A stretch of 64,000 nt of DNA, taken from positions 186,001 through 250,000 of the forward strand of contig NZ_JACHYB010000001.1 in NCBI RefSeq assembly GCF_014192515.1, given 5' to 3'. Below, one piece after another: positions 7,301-14,675 of this stretch. The notes beneath the pieces were generated by a model. It made no database searches. It was not told the DNA's origin and saw only the letters and a program-made list of their open reading frames with translations. The translations under genes were made by a program, and so were the position numbers. Within the stretch, counting starts at the first letter, position 1. Each line of letters begins with the position of its first letter. Source of the DNA: Microbacter margulisiae (GTDB lineage: Bacteria > Bacteroidota > Bacteroidia > Bacteroidales > Paludibacteraceae).

Positions 7301-9037
7301 ATGTATTCAACATTTAAAGTTAAGAAGAACACCGGAACTTACGCTGACACTATTGAAGCATTTGGGGTTGCCAATCTGATAAGTGAAATACAAAGCAGAG
7401 CTAATTTGAATTGGCCTAGACTTTTATTAGAAGATAAAGGCTTGTATTACGAAATTACTTCAAAGCCAGAGATACAAATTGAACAAATCAAAGGATTAAC
7501 TTATTTTCCATTCTTCAAATATGTAATCCGAGATTCATTCGAGACACTTGAAGAAAATGACTTCAATTACCCACAACAACGGGAACTAAAAAAGGAACGT
7601 CAGGAACTTATCCAAAAAGCATACAAAGAGTTTGCCGGTAAAGATAAATCCGAACAATTGAAGCTAAGACTAAGGGAGATCGAACGCATTTATGAAGAGG
7701 AAAAATATATCTCTCCGCAATTAGATGTTTACAGTCAAATTGTTACTCCTAACAACTTTGTGGGATTTGACAAACTTTATAGAAATGTCTCATCAAACAA
7801 AGAAGCATTTTCGGAAATCATTAAAGCAATTCTTGATTATTATTCAGATCAGAAGGTTGAGCTTAAAACAAAGAACTTAACCGACTTTGACGATTCGGTC
7901 ACTGCCCTTCAAATCTATAACCCGACAACAGGAAAAGGGCAAAACAAAGGAAAAGCTTCCGGAGCCTCAGCTGGGCCAGTAAAACTAAATTGGATTAGCG
8001 AGACAATGAAAATATCAGGTGCTTTAACCAATATGCTTTGCCAACTGGTTAAAGTAGGAAGCAGTTATGATATGAAAGTTGTTGTACCAGACTTCAAAAA
8101 AGCTGAATACAACAAACAGAAACAAATTGCATTGGCTTTTAAAAAAAATATCAAAGGAAATACTCCGTTGAAAGTTGATATTCTAAATCTTTTAATTGTC
8201 AATAAACAACTAATCGAGTGTTCTGATGAATATTTTAATTTTAAAGCAAGCAATGTTCTGACCGGTCTTCATTCTACTTACCAAAAAGATTTGGGACAAA
8301 ACAAGGCGGTTGTGAACATTGCAGAGCTTCAAACTCCAGATTTTATTGAGTTCAATACCGAAGATGAAGCAAAAGATTGGGTTGAATTTCTTAAAGAGCA
8401 GATTAACATTATTGGAAGCATTGAGGAGCTTGGGGATGCAACACAAGGACTAATTGCTTATCGAACATTTCTTACCAGTTCACATTTTCAGAGTTGGGAA
8501 AAATTCATTTTTTGGTACGCAGAACATATCATGTCAAACATATCAAAAAGCAAATACGCATTGCCATTTAAAGTATCATCATTAAATAAATTCTTTAATA
8601 ATACAACTATGAGTGATTTTAAAATTACTGAAATCATCTCCAATGAGGGATTTCAGAAAGTGGCCTATGCCATTCGGAAAAGTACAGTAACCTTACAGTA
8701 CACACCAAAAGAGCAACGAAAATTTGAAATCCGGTATGGATTGGCACAAATACTTCAAAACAAATCTAAATCGGCTCCTGATCTGGCGGAGTTCATCGGA
8801 GAATTCATTTCAACTTTTAATGCTGAAACTGCACGTTATGCAGAAAAGACAGGACAAGCATTAAGGGCAAATATTCGTGAAAATGAATTACGTCAATTCT
8901 ACGAACTCCTTGACAAATATCCGTCAAAAGTTGTTGGAGCGTTACTTGCTTCTTATGGCTTTGCATTGACTGAAAAAGAAGCAACTAAAGTTGGTTCAGA
9001 TGAACCGGCATTGAGTGAAGAATCAATTGAAAATTAA
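7301..9037 (+). CDS. cas8: Cas8-like large subunit of the type I effector complex
   Basis: Assignment rests mainly on position: a 578-aa unclassified gene directly between cas3 and cas7, where the Cascade large subunit (PAM recognition, Cas3 recruitment) belongs. The start reads MYSTFKVKKNTGTYADTIEAFG; a charged coiled-coil-like stretch covers about residues 88-125, and a Gly/Ser-rich linker (GKGQNKGKASGASAG) about 212-226. The C-terminal 140 residues are helical and look like a fused small subunit. Subtype cannot be settled by eye; the gene order recalls Myxococcus-type (dev/MYXAN) loci more than classic I-B. No Zn-finger cysteines are evident. Confidence 0.75.
   Translation: MYSTFKVKKNTGTYADTIEAFGVANLISEIQSRANLNWPRLLLEDKGLYYEITSKPEIQIEQIKGLTYFPFFKYVIRDSFETLEENDFNYPQQRELKKERQELIQKAYKEFAGKDKSEQLKLRLREIERIYEEEKYISPQLDVYSQIVTPNNFVGFDKLYRNVSSNKEAFSEIIKAILDYYSDQKVELKTKNLTDFDDSVTALQIYNPTTGKGQNKGKASGASAGPVKLNWISETMKISGALTNMLCQLVKVGSSYDMKVVVPDFKKAEYNKQKQIALAFKKNIKGNTPLKVDILNLLIVNKQLIECSDEYFNFKASNVLTGLHSTYQKDLGQNKAVVNIAELQTPDFIEFNTEDEAKDWVEFLKEQINIIGSIEELGDATQGLIAYRTFLTSSHFQSWEKFIFWYAEHIMSNISKSKYALPFKVSSLNKFFNNTTMSDFKITEIISNEGFQKVAYAIRKSTVTLQYTPKEQRKFEIRYGLAQILQNKSKSAPDLAEFIGEFISTFNAETARYAEKTGQALRANIRENELRQFYELLDKYPSKVVGALLASYGFALTEKEATKVGSDEPALSEESIEN
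8609..9037 (+). CDS. Possible internally initiated Cas11 small subunit
   Basis: No separate small-subunit gene exists in this operon. An in-frame ATG at 8609 (codon 437 of cas8, ...NNTTMSDFKITE) would yield a 142-aa, almost entirely helical protein, the right size for Cas11. The 25 bases upstream are A/T-rich (aattctttaataatacaact), the favoured initiation context in Bacteroidota, which rarely use strong Shine-Dalgarno sites. Internal initiation of Cas11 within cas8 is established for types I-B, I-C and I-D; here it is an inference. Confidence 0.4.
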   Translation: MSDFKITEIISNEGFQKVAYAIRKSTVTLQYTPKEQRKFEIRYGLAQILQNKSKSAPDLAEFIGEFISTFNAETARYAEKTGQALRANIRENELRQFYELLDKYPSKVVGALLASYGFALTEKEATKVGSDEPALSEESIEN

Positions 9038-9059
9038 TAACCAATAAAAAATTAAAGTC

Positions 9060-10031
9060 ATGACAAAACAAATTGCATCTATTTCAATCAGTGGTGAAAT
9101 CACTCTGAACATGCACTCTTTGAATAACGAAGGAGGAGAAGGAAACCAAATTATGACCCGTCAATTGACTATTGTAGATAAAGATGGTCAGGAACACACA
9201 GTAAATGGCATCAGTGGTGATATGTTTAAACACATTCATGTTGGGCATTTAATAAACCACGCCAAAGAAAACAAGCTTGAAGTTTGCACAAACTGTTCTG
9301 TTGGTAACCCCAATAGGTTATCAAGTGGTGAAGATTTAGGAACTTTTTTTTCAGGGAAAGATATAAAGGCGTTAGGAGATAAAGAAATTGCTGATGCAAT
9401 TATTTCAAAATGTGTTGTTGATGACAGTCATGGCGTTTTAGTTACTTCTATTGGAAAACAAAACAGAAACCATGCAAGGAAATCTGTTATTGAGTTTGGA
9501 TGGACAATTGGAATTCCAGAAAAGAACAATACAGAGAGTTACATCCACACAAAGGTAGTTGCCGATGCTGCAGGAAAAAGAGGTGAAAGTTCAAACGAAG
9601 GCCAAAACATTTTTCACCGCCCGGCCAATCATGGGGTCTATGCTTTTGTTTGCAATATCGATGCCTATCGCATTGGATTTAATGATATTGATCGGAATTA
9701 TGCAATTGATGATCCAAAAAGAATAGCAAGATACAAAGCAATTCTCCAATCATTATTAGCTTCGTTTTTAAATCCACAAGGAGCAATGACAAGCAGTCAA
9801 AAACCACATATTACAGATTTTAAAGGTGTGGTTACCTATTCAGAAAAAATGATTCCAGCACCAACAATTAGTCCAATCAACCCAGAATATCAAAGTGAAA
9901 TTCAAGAAATTACTAAGAATTTAAATTTGATTGAAAAAGACTCTATTACTGAGAAATCATTTAATGGATTAGGAGAACTATCTGCTATTATAAAAGATCT
10001 ATTAGAGCAAGAACCTTATAAATTGAGTTGA
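9060..10031 (+). CDS. cas7: Cas7 backbone subunit (Cst2/DevR family)
   Basis: Cas7 polymerises along the crRNA to form the Cascade backbone. The 323-aa protein begins with the signature of the Cst2/DevR group, SISGEITLNMHSLNNEGGEG, followed by NQIMTRQLTIVD and ISGDMFKHIHVGHLINHA. A small Cys pair (CTNC, about residues 78-81) lies in the thumb region. It follows cas8 by 22 bases and precedes cas5 by one base. The family match is strong. Confidence 0.93.
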   Translation: MTKQIASISISGEITLNMHSLNNEGGEGNQIMTRQLTIVDKDGQEHTVNGISGDMFKHIHVGHLINHAKENKLEVCTNCSVGNPNRLSSGEDLGTFFSGKDIKALGDKEIADAIISKCVVDDSHGVLVTSIGKQNRNHARKSVIEFGWTIGIPEKNNTESYIHTKVVADAAGKRGESSNEGQNIFHRPANHGVYAFVCNIDAYRIGFNDIDRNYAIDDPKRIARYKAILQSLLASFLNPQGAMTSSQKPHITDFKGVVTYSEKMIPAPTISPINPEYQSEIQEITKNLNLIEKDSITEKSFNGLGELSAIIKDLLEQEPYKLS

Positions 10032-10032
10032 C

Positions 10033-10689
10033 ATGAAATTTTCGGCAATATATCAGCCAACAAATTTATTCTCTCTAAAGGAAAGTAACTCAACTAACTC
10101 AGGCGCAAAATCATTGCTCTTGCCTTCTCCTTATTCAATAAAGATGGCATTGTTTAATCAGGCAATAACAATAGATGGTACTGAACAGTTTGAAAATAAA
10201 AAAAGTCAAGAACTATCTTATATCAGAGATGCAGGTATTGAATACTTCATCTCAGGTAGTTTTTGCGTAAATAATTGTTTTGTTACTATTCAATCATTGA
10301 GAGATGGAACTTATCGCGGAAAACCCTCTTTTAGAGAATACATTTATTTATCGGATAACATTGAAATCATTTTTGAAGTTAAAGACGAAAGTGCAAAAGC
10401 TTATCTTCAAAAGTATCTTCATCGAATAAATTATTTTGGGAAACGAGGATGCTTTTTTCAATTTGTTGGTTATAATGACAGTCCAAGTAAAAGTAATGTG
10501 AATATTTTTGATGTAAAAAACTTCAAGCCTGGAATTTTACAAGAATATGATGATATGGCAGAAGATGCTGAATTCAAACATATAAATAATTTTGATTCTG
10601 CTACAGCAAAACGATCCAAAAAGATTCTTTTGATTCCTGTTCACAATGAGAATTCATCAAAATCATACACACATTACAAAATCATTTGA
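10033..10689 (+). CDS. cas5: Cas5 subunit of the effector complex
   Basis: Cas5 binds the 5' handle of the crRNA and caps the Cas7 filament next to Cas8. The 218-aa product shows the Cas5 layout: an opening beta-strand region, SLLLPSPYSIKMALF (typical PSPyt-K-A motif, about residues 29-43), then a Gly-containing turn GKPSFREYIYL and a second half with YFGKRGCFFQF. The start is one base after the cas7 stop, implying coupled translation. Downstream, the operon is broken by REP-like palindromes and a RAYT gene before cas4. Confidence 0.88.
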   Translation: MKFSAIYQPTNLFSLKESNSTNSGAKSLLLPSPYSIKMALFNQAITIDGTEQFENKKSQELSYIRDAGIEYFISGSFCVNNCFVTIQSLRDGTYRGKPSFREYIYLSDNIEIIFEVKDESAKAYLQKYLHRINYFGKRGCFFQFVGYNDSPSKSNVNIFDVKNFKPGILQEYDDMAEDAEFKHINNFDSATAKRSKKILLIPVHNENSSKSYTHYKII

Positions 10690-10719
10690 ACTATAGGTTC
10701 AAAAAATTGTTTACCTCCA

Positions 10720-10750
10720 CACCCCGAAGGTTTTCGAAACCTTCGGGGTG
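10720..10750. repeat. REP-like palindrome copy C
   Basis: Perfect 14-base arms, caccccgaaggttt and aaaccttcggggtg, with loop tcg. It is preceded by ttacctcca and followed by aaaatcg, flanks shared with copy D, so the repeated unit is longer than the hairpin. Confidence 0.85.
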
Positions 10751-10893
10751 AAAATCGGGTTGAAGAAGAGATTAAGGAGCAGTCTTATTACCTTATCGAA
10801 CGAAAATATGATCATGAATTGGACTTACAGTGGGATGTGGAAGAAAAAAGGGATGAAATGAATATATTATAATTATCATCTCCATTACCTCCA

Positions 10894-10924
10894 CATCCCG
10901 AAGGTTTCGAAAACCTTCGGGATG
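10894..10924. repeat. REP-like palindrome copy D
   Basis: Perfect 14-base arms, catcccgaaggttt and aaaccttcgggatg, with loop cga; flanks ttacctcca and taaatcg match copy C. Copies C and D bracket a 143-base non-coding stretch immediately before the RAYT start, the usual arrangement for REP units around their transposase. Confidence 0.85.
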
Positions 10925-10940
10925 TAAATCGATAAAAACT

Positions 10941-11567
10941 ATGGCAGAACAAAAAACACCTTTGGGACCTGGCAAATACTACCATATCTATAATCGTGGC
11001 ATCAATCGTTGCGATCTATTCTACGATAACGAAAACTACGAATACTTTTTGGATTTGTACCAACAGTATATTTCGCCGGTGACGAATACATTTGCATGGG
11101 TGTTGATGAAAAACCATTTTCACCTGCTGGTACAAATACTACCGCCCGAACGATGGGGAAATTTAAACCCCGAAGGTTTCTCAAACCTTCGGGATTTAGA
11201 AACAAAAAAACGGATCTATCAACAATTCTCTAACCTGTTCAACGCTTACACCAAGGCCTTCAACAAACGTTACGGGCGAACAGGGAGTTTGTTTGAACAT
11301 CCATTCAGAAGAAAAGAGATAGACTCCATAGAGTATTTGAAACGAGTCATTGTCTATATACACCAAAATCCGGTTAAACATGGGTTTGGCGAACATCCTT
11401 CGGGTTATCCCTGGAGCTCCTATAACACATGCATATCAATCAAGCCGACAAAATTGGAACGTGAAAAAGTGATTGGCTGGTTTGGAAGCAATACAGAGTT
11501 TATTTCCTCTCACAACGGGAAAATGGAAACTAATGATATTGAACAATGGCTGGATCTTGACGAATAA
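10941..11567 (+). CDS. REP-associated tyrosine transposase (RAYT, Y1_Tnp family)
   Basis: RAYTs are single-copy HUH-type nucleases related to IS200/IS605 transposases; they cut REP palindromes at a 5' tag. The 208-aa product has the N-terminal signature YYHIYNRGINRCDLFYD, the HUH pair H59-x-H61 in MKNHFHLLVQI and the probable nucleophile Y139 in VIVYIHQNPVKHG. A palindrome of the same family (copy E) lies in frame within the gene, coding PEGFSNLRD. It stands between cas5 and cas4 in the same direction and probably entered an originally continuous cas operon. Confidence 0.92.
   Translation: MAEQKTPLGPGKYYHIYNRGINRCDLFYDNENYEYFLDLYQQYISPVTNTFAWVLMKNHFHLLVQILPPERWGNLNPEGFSNLRDLETKKRIYQQFSNLFNAYTKAFNKRYGRTGSLFEHPFRRKEIDSIEYLKRVIVYIHQNPVKHGFGEHPSGYPWSSYNTCISIKPTKLEREKVIGWFGSNTEFISSHNGKMETNDIEQWLDLDE
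11165..11197. repeat. Palindrome copy E inside the RAYT gene
   Basis: Arms aaaccccgaaggttt and aaaccttcgggattt with loop ctc and one mismatch. It translates in frame as N-P-E-G-F-S-N-L-R-D, very close to the peptide that copy B adds to Cas3. Confidence 0.85.
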
Positions 11568-11598
11568 ATACAACTTAAATATTCAACTCTCCAATCAT

Positions 11599-12096
11599 AT
11601 GACCGGAACTCATTTGAACTACTATAACGTGTGCCATCGGAAACTATGGTTGTTTGCCAACGGAATCAACATGGAACATACCAGCGATTTGGTGTACGAG
11701 GGCAAACTGATACACGAAGAAGCCTATCCGCAGCGGCCCGAACGCTATGAGGAACTGGAGATAGACGGCATTAAACTCGACTTTTACGATGCGCGCAACA
11801 AGGTGATTCACGAGATCAAAAAGTCGGACAAGGTGGAAGATGCACACCGCTGGCAGGTGAAATATTACATCCATGTGCTGGAGCGCAATGGAGTGGAAGG
11901 TGTGACAGGCATCCTGGAATATCCTACCCTGCGCCGCACGGAAAAGGTGGAGCTGAACGACGAAGACAGGGAGAAGCTGAAAGCGATTGAAGCAGAGATC
12001 AACGCCATCATCGAAAGTGATGTATGCCCCCCGGTGATCCATAACAGAATATGCCGGCAATGCAGTTATTATGAGTTTTGCTACGTGGAAGAGTAA
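11599..12096 (+). CDS. cas4: Cas4 nuclease with Fe-S cluster
   Basis: Cas4 trims and orients prespacers by PAM recognition during adaptation. From the ATG at 11599 the product is 165 aa (MTGTHLNYYNVCHRKLWLF). The RecB-like core residues are visible: H39, D61 (IKLDFYD), E72-x-K74 (HEIKK). The four cluster cysteines are C12, C152, C155 and C161 (ICRQCSYYEFC). An upstream extension of the frame into the RAYT gene exists but lacks family similarity, so the internal ATG is preferred. It lies 31 bases after the RAYT stop; cas1 is separated from it by a GxxExxY gene. Confidence 0.95.
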   Translation: MTGTHLNYYNVCHRKLWLFANGINMEHTSDLVYEGKLIHEEAYPQRPERYEELEIDGIKLDFYDARNKVIHEIKKSDKVEDAHRWQVKYYIHVLERNGVEGVTGILEYPTLRRTEKVELNDEDREKLKAIEAEINAIIESDVCPPVIHNRICRQCSYYEFCYVEE

Positions 12097-12097
12097 T

Positions 12098-12138
12098 GTC
12101 GGAACGGAGATTTTAAGAGATTATTCGATTAATGGGAT
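12098..12138 (+). repeat. Inverted repeat upstream of the GxxExxY gene
   Basis: This segment, with core gattttaagagattatt, matches the reverse complement of 12576-12616 over about 41 bases with roughly six or seven mismatches. The pair brackets the GxxExxY gene exactly. Confidence 0.75.
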
Positions 12139-12144
12139 AAAACA

Positions 12145-12534
12145 ATGATTATGAAGTATGCCGATATCACCGAGAAGATTATTAAATATGCCTTCAAGGT
12201 GCATAATATACTGGGAAATGGCTTTCAAGAGGTCATTTATCAACGTGCCTTAGAAATTGATTTGCAGGGTTCAGATCTTGAATTTTCGCGTGAATTTGAA
12301 ATGCCTATCTTTTACGAAGGTGCTCAGATAGGTACGCGCAGAGTTGATTTTCTGGTTGAAAAAATCATCAGCGTAGAGTTGAAAGCTGTGATTCACTTAG
12401 AGAGTGTGCATTTGGCGCAAGCGATGAACTACTTGGAGGCCTATAATTTAGAGGTAGGCTTATTAATCAACTTTGGAGCAAACAGCCTGGAATTTAAGAG
12501 ACTGACAAATAAAAAATACAAAACCAATGCCTGA
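12145..12534 (+). CDS. GxxExxY protein (PD-(D/E)xK nuclease-like)
   Basis: A 129-aa member of the GxxExxY family, named for a conserved motif present here as G26-F-Q-E29-V-I-Y32. A PD-(D/E)xK nuclease-like core is recognisable: D68 in RRVDFLVE and E78-x-K80 in SVELKAV. The biological role of the family is unknown. It sits between cas4 and cas1, in the same direction, and is bounded by a pair of 41-bp inverted repeats, so it looks like a small transferable cassette rather than a native cas gene. A role in prespacer processing is possible because of the nuclease fold, but nothing here proves it. Confidence 0.9.
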   Translation: MIMKYADITEKIIKYAFKVHNILGNGFQEVIYQRALEIDLQGSDLEFSREFEMPIFYEGAQIGTRRVDFLVEKIISVELKAVIHLESVHLAQAMNYLEAYNLEVGLLINFGANSLEFKRLTNKKYKTNA

Positions 12535-12575
12535 ACCCAAATTTTAGGAGATTTCCAGAATAAGGAGAATTAGCC

Positions 12576-12616
12576 ATCTCATTCATCCAATAATCTCTTA
12601 AAATCCCGGTTCTGAC
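12576..12616 (-). repeat. Inverted repeat downstream of the GxxExxY gene
   Basis: Reverse complement partner of 12098-12138; it shares gattttaagagattatt. It ends 15 bases before the cas1 start and might affect cas1 expression as an RNA or DNA structure. Confidence 0.75.
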
Positions 12617-12631
12617 TTTTTCTGTCTAATA

Positions 12632-13648
12632 ATGAAGAAAACCTACTATCTTTTTAATCCCGGCCATTTGGAACGAAAGGACAATACGCTGAAGTTTACA
12701 CCAGTGGAGGAAGACGGCAACGGGCTTCCGCAGGAAGGACAGGCACGGTATCTGCCGGTGGAAAACATCAGCGATTTGTATGTATTTGGTTCGCTGACGG
12801 CGAAAAGTTCACTGTATAACTTTTTGGGACAAAATGATATCGCGGTGCACTTCTTCGATTACTACGAGAACTACACCGGATCGTTTATGCCAAAAGATTC
12901 TCTGTTGTCTGGACGTATGTTACTGGCACAGACCGCGCATTATCAGGATAAAAAACAACGGGTTGTTATAGCGCGCAAGTTCATTGAAGGGGCGGCATTC
13001 AACATGGTGAAAAACCTGAAGTATTACGATAAGCGGGGACGGGATATGGAACCGTTGGTTGACACCATCGAAGGATATGCTTCGTCGATTCCTGCCGTGA
13101 CGGGCGTGGATGAGCTGATGGGACTGGAGGGTAACATCAGGCAGGTGTATTACGATGCATTTGAGTTGATAATTAATGATTTCACGATGGGGAACCGTAC
13201 CAAGCAACCTCCCAACAACGAAGTCAATGCGTTGATATCGTTTGGAAACATGATGTGCTACAGTCAATGCCTGCGTGCCATTCACCAGACGCAACTCAAC
13301 CCGACAATCAGCTATCTGCACACGCCGGGGGAACGGCGTTACTCGCTGGCGCTGGATGTGGCGGAGATATTTAAGCCTATCCTTGTGGATAGAGTGATCT
13401 TTAAGGTGCTAAATAAGAAAGAGATTCAGAAAAAACATTTTGATACCAAGCTCAACCGTTGCCTGCTGAATGAACAGGGGAAAAAGATTTTTGTGAAAGC
13501 CTTTGAAGAGCGTTTAACGGAAACCATTAAGCACCGAACCTTGAATCGTGATGTAAGTTACAAACAACTAATGAAACTGGAGTGCTATAAACTGAGCAAA
13601 CATCTGCTCGGCATGGAAGAATATAAACCGTTTAAGATGTGGTGGTAA
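12632..13648 (+). CDS. cas1: Cas1 integrase
   Basis: Cas1 with Cas2 inserts new spacers at the leader end of the array. The 338-aa product has the N-terminal beta domain (MKKTYYLFNPGHLERKDNTL) and the helical catalytic domain with the metal ligands E166 (GLEGNIRQVYY), H230 (YLHTPGERR) and D242 (LALDVAE). Length and motifs are those of type I-B-like Cas1 without a fused Cas4. A four-helix-bundle gene separates it from cas2. There is no sign of decay, so adaptation should work. Confidence 0.96.
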   Translation: MKKTYYLFNPGHLERKDNTLKFTPVEEDGNGLPQEGQARYLPVENISDLYVFGSLTAKSSLYNFLGQNDIAVHFFDYYENYTGSFMPKDSLLSGRMLLAQTAHYQDKKQRVVIARKFIEGAAFNMVKNLKYYDKRGRDMEPLVDTIEGYASSIPAVTGVDELMGLEGNIRQVYYDAFELIINDFTMGNRTKQPPNNEVNALISFGNMMCYSQCLRAIHQTQLNPTISYLHTPGERRYSLALDVAEIFKPILVDRVIFKVLNKKEIQKKHFDTKLNRCLLNEQGKKIFVKAFEERLTETIKHRTLNRDVSYKQLMKLECYKLSKHLLGMEEYKPFKMWW

Positions 13649-13650
13649 AG

Positions 13651-13682
13651 ATTGAAGGACTGAAGGATTGAGGGATTGAAGG
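13651..13682 (+). repeat. Degenerate gattgaagg repeats after cas1
   Basis: Short direct repeats of the type gattgaagg/actgaagg/attgagg lie between cas1 and the four-helix-bundle gene. A second short low-complexity patch (ttattcag/tcactcaa, 14148-14182) lies between that gene and cas2. Together they frame the inserted gene. Confidence 0.5.
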
Positions 13683-13715
13683 TGAAGAATATTGCATGAT
13701 AAATCAATAATAGAT

Positions 13716-14090
13716 ATGATGACAAACCTTGCATTTAAAGAACAAATGAACAATAGGTTGAAACGGTTTGCACTTGAGATTATCAAATTATATCAATCAT
13801 TACCTTCTACGGGGGAAGCGACAGTGATTGGAAAACAGGTATTACGACCGGGGACTTCCATAGCTGCTAATTATAGGGTAGCTTGCCAATCTCGTTCAGG
13901 GAAAGAATTTTATAGTAAACTGTCAATTGTAGTCGAAGAAGCTGATGAGACTTTGTTTTGGCTGGAATTATTAGCTGAAGCCGGAATCGTTTCGATGGAA
14001 CGTTTAGCGATGATTATGCAGGAATCAGTCGAAATTGTAAAGATTATGGCAACAGCCCGTAAAAATTTTACCCGGTCTACCGGTAAATGA
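13716..14090 (+). CDS. Four-helix-bundle protein (23S rRNA IVP / S23 family)
   Basis: A roughly 124-aa protein of the family first seen in intervening sequences of 23S rRNA genes. The signature is clear: RPGTSIAANYRVACQSRSG followed by FYSKLSIVVEEADETLFWL. Such proteins form pentameric four-helix bundles; their function is unknown. The reading frame is open from a TTG at 13692, but the tandem ATGs at 13716/13719 (MMTNLAFKEQMNNR) match typical starts. It lies between cas1 and cas2, flanked by low-complexity repeats, and is probably an insertion; no 23S rRNA is nearby. Confidence 0.9.
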   Translation: MMTNLAFKEQMNNRLKRFALEIIKLYQSLPSTGEATVIGKQVLRPGTSIAANYRVACQSRSGKEFYSKLSIVVEEADETLFWLELLAEAGIVSMERLAMIMQESVEIVKIMATARKNFTRSTGK

Positions 14091-14187
14091 TTATTTGATT
14101 ATCCAGTTGAATTGAAGGTGATACTAGTCAGAAATTGTAGCGGTGTTATTCAGTTATTCAGTCACTCAATTATTCAGTTATTATTTT

Positions 14188-14451
14188 ATGTATGTCATTT
14201 TAGTATATGATGTTGGTGAAAAGCGGGTGGGCAAGATGCTGAGGCTATGCCGGAAATATCTTAACTGGATACAGAACTCGGTGTTCGAGGGCGAAATTAC
14301 TGAAGTGAAGCTACATGAATTGAAAATAAAGGCGGGCGATATCATGCATGAAGAAGAGGATAGCCTGATTATTTTTAAAAGCCGAAATGAAAAATGGCTT
14401 GACAAGGAAATTATTGGGAAAGAGCGCAGTAGCGTAGAAACTTTTTTATAG
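14188..14451 (+). CDS. cas2: Cas2, adaptation complex subunit
   Basis: Cas2 is the dimeric bridge of the Cas1-Cas2 integrase. The 87-aa product starts MYVILVYDVGEKRVGKML, with the conserved strand-1 Asp (D8), then the family-typical WIQNSVFEGEIT and a C-terminal LIIFKSRNEKWLDKEIIG. The frame is open 15 codons further upstream through a low-complexity stretch, but the ATG at 14188 gives the canonical N-terminus. It is the last cas gene, 224 bases before the first repeat. Confidence 0.95.
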   Translation: MYVILVYDVGEKRVGKMLRLCRKYLNWIQNSVFEGEITEVKLHELKIKAGDIMHEEEDSLIIFKSRNEKWLDKEIIGKERSSVETFL

Positions 14452-14675
14452 CAGATTGTCGAATGCAATATACGAACTCCTTTAGGCAGTGCAAAGGATC
14501 AATAAAATGGGACTGCGAGATCTTTGACATTCTGAATAACAATTCATTACATTATATTGTCGAAACCCCGGGCAAAACATAGAACCGGACATCGACAACT
14601 TCGGCACAAGAATAAGCGGTTGAAAGCATCACTGAAATGCCCTAAAATCGCTTATATTTGTGCTCGAATTAACGA
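14452..14675 (+). promoter_or_regulatory. CRISPR leader
   Basis: The 224 bases between cas2 and the first repeat have no ORF. They include a TATATTTG promoter box at 14653-14660 (TAnnTTTG consensus) that would start array transcription just before repeat 1. The pair ataagcg (14612-14618) / cgcttat (14649-14655) forms an inverted repeat overlapping this box. Position next to cas2, plus repeat polarity, shows that this is the spacer-acquisition end. Confidence 0.75.
14653..14660 (+). promoter_or_regulatory. -7 box of the pre-crRNA promoter
   Basis: TATATTTG fits TAnnTTTG. A matching upstream TTTG at 19-21 bases is not evident, so strength is uncertain. Predicted start is near 14667, nine bases before repeat 1. 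Confidence 0.5.

Noticed and set aside
11473..11598. 42-codon N-terminal extension of the cas4 frame
   Set aside because: It overlaps the RAYT gene in another frame and has no Cas4 similarity; the ATG at 11599 gives the canonical start.
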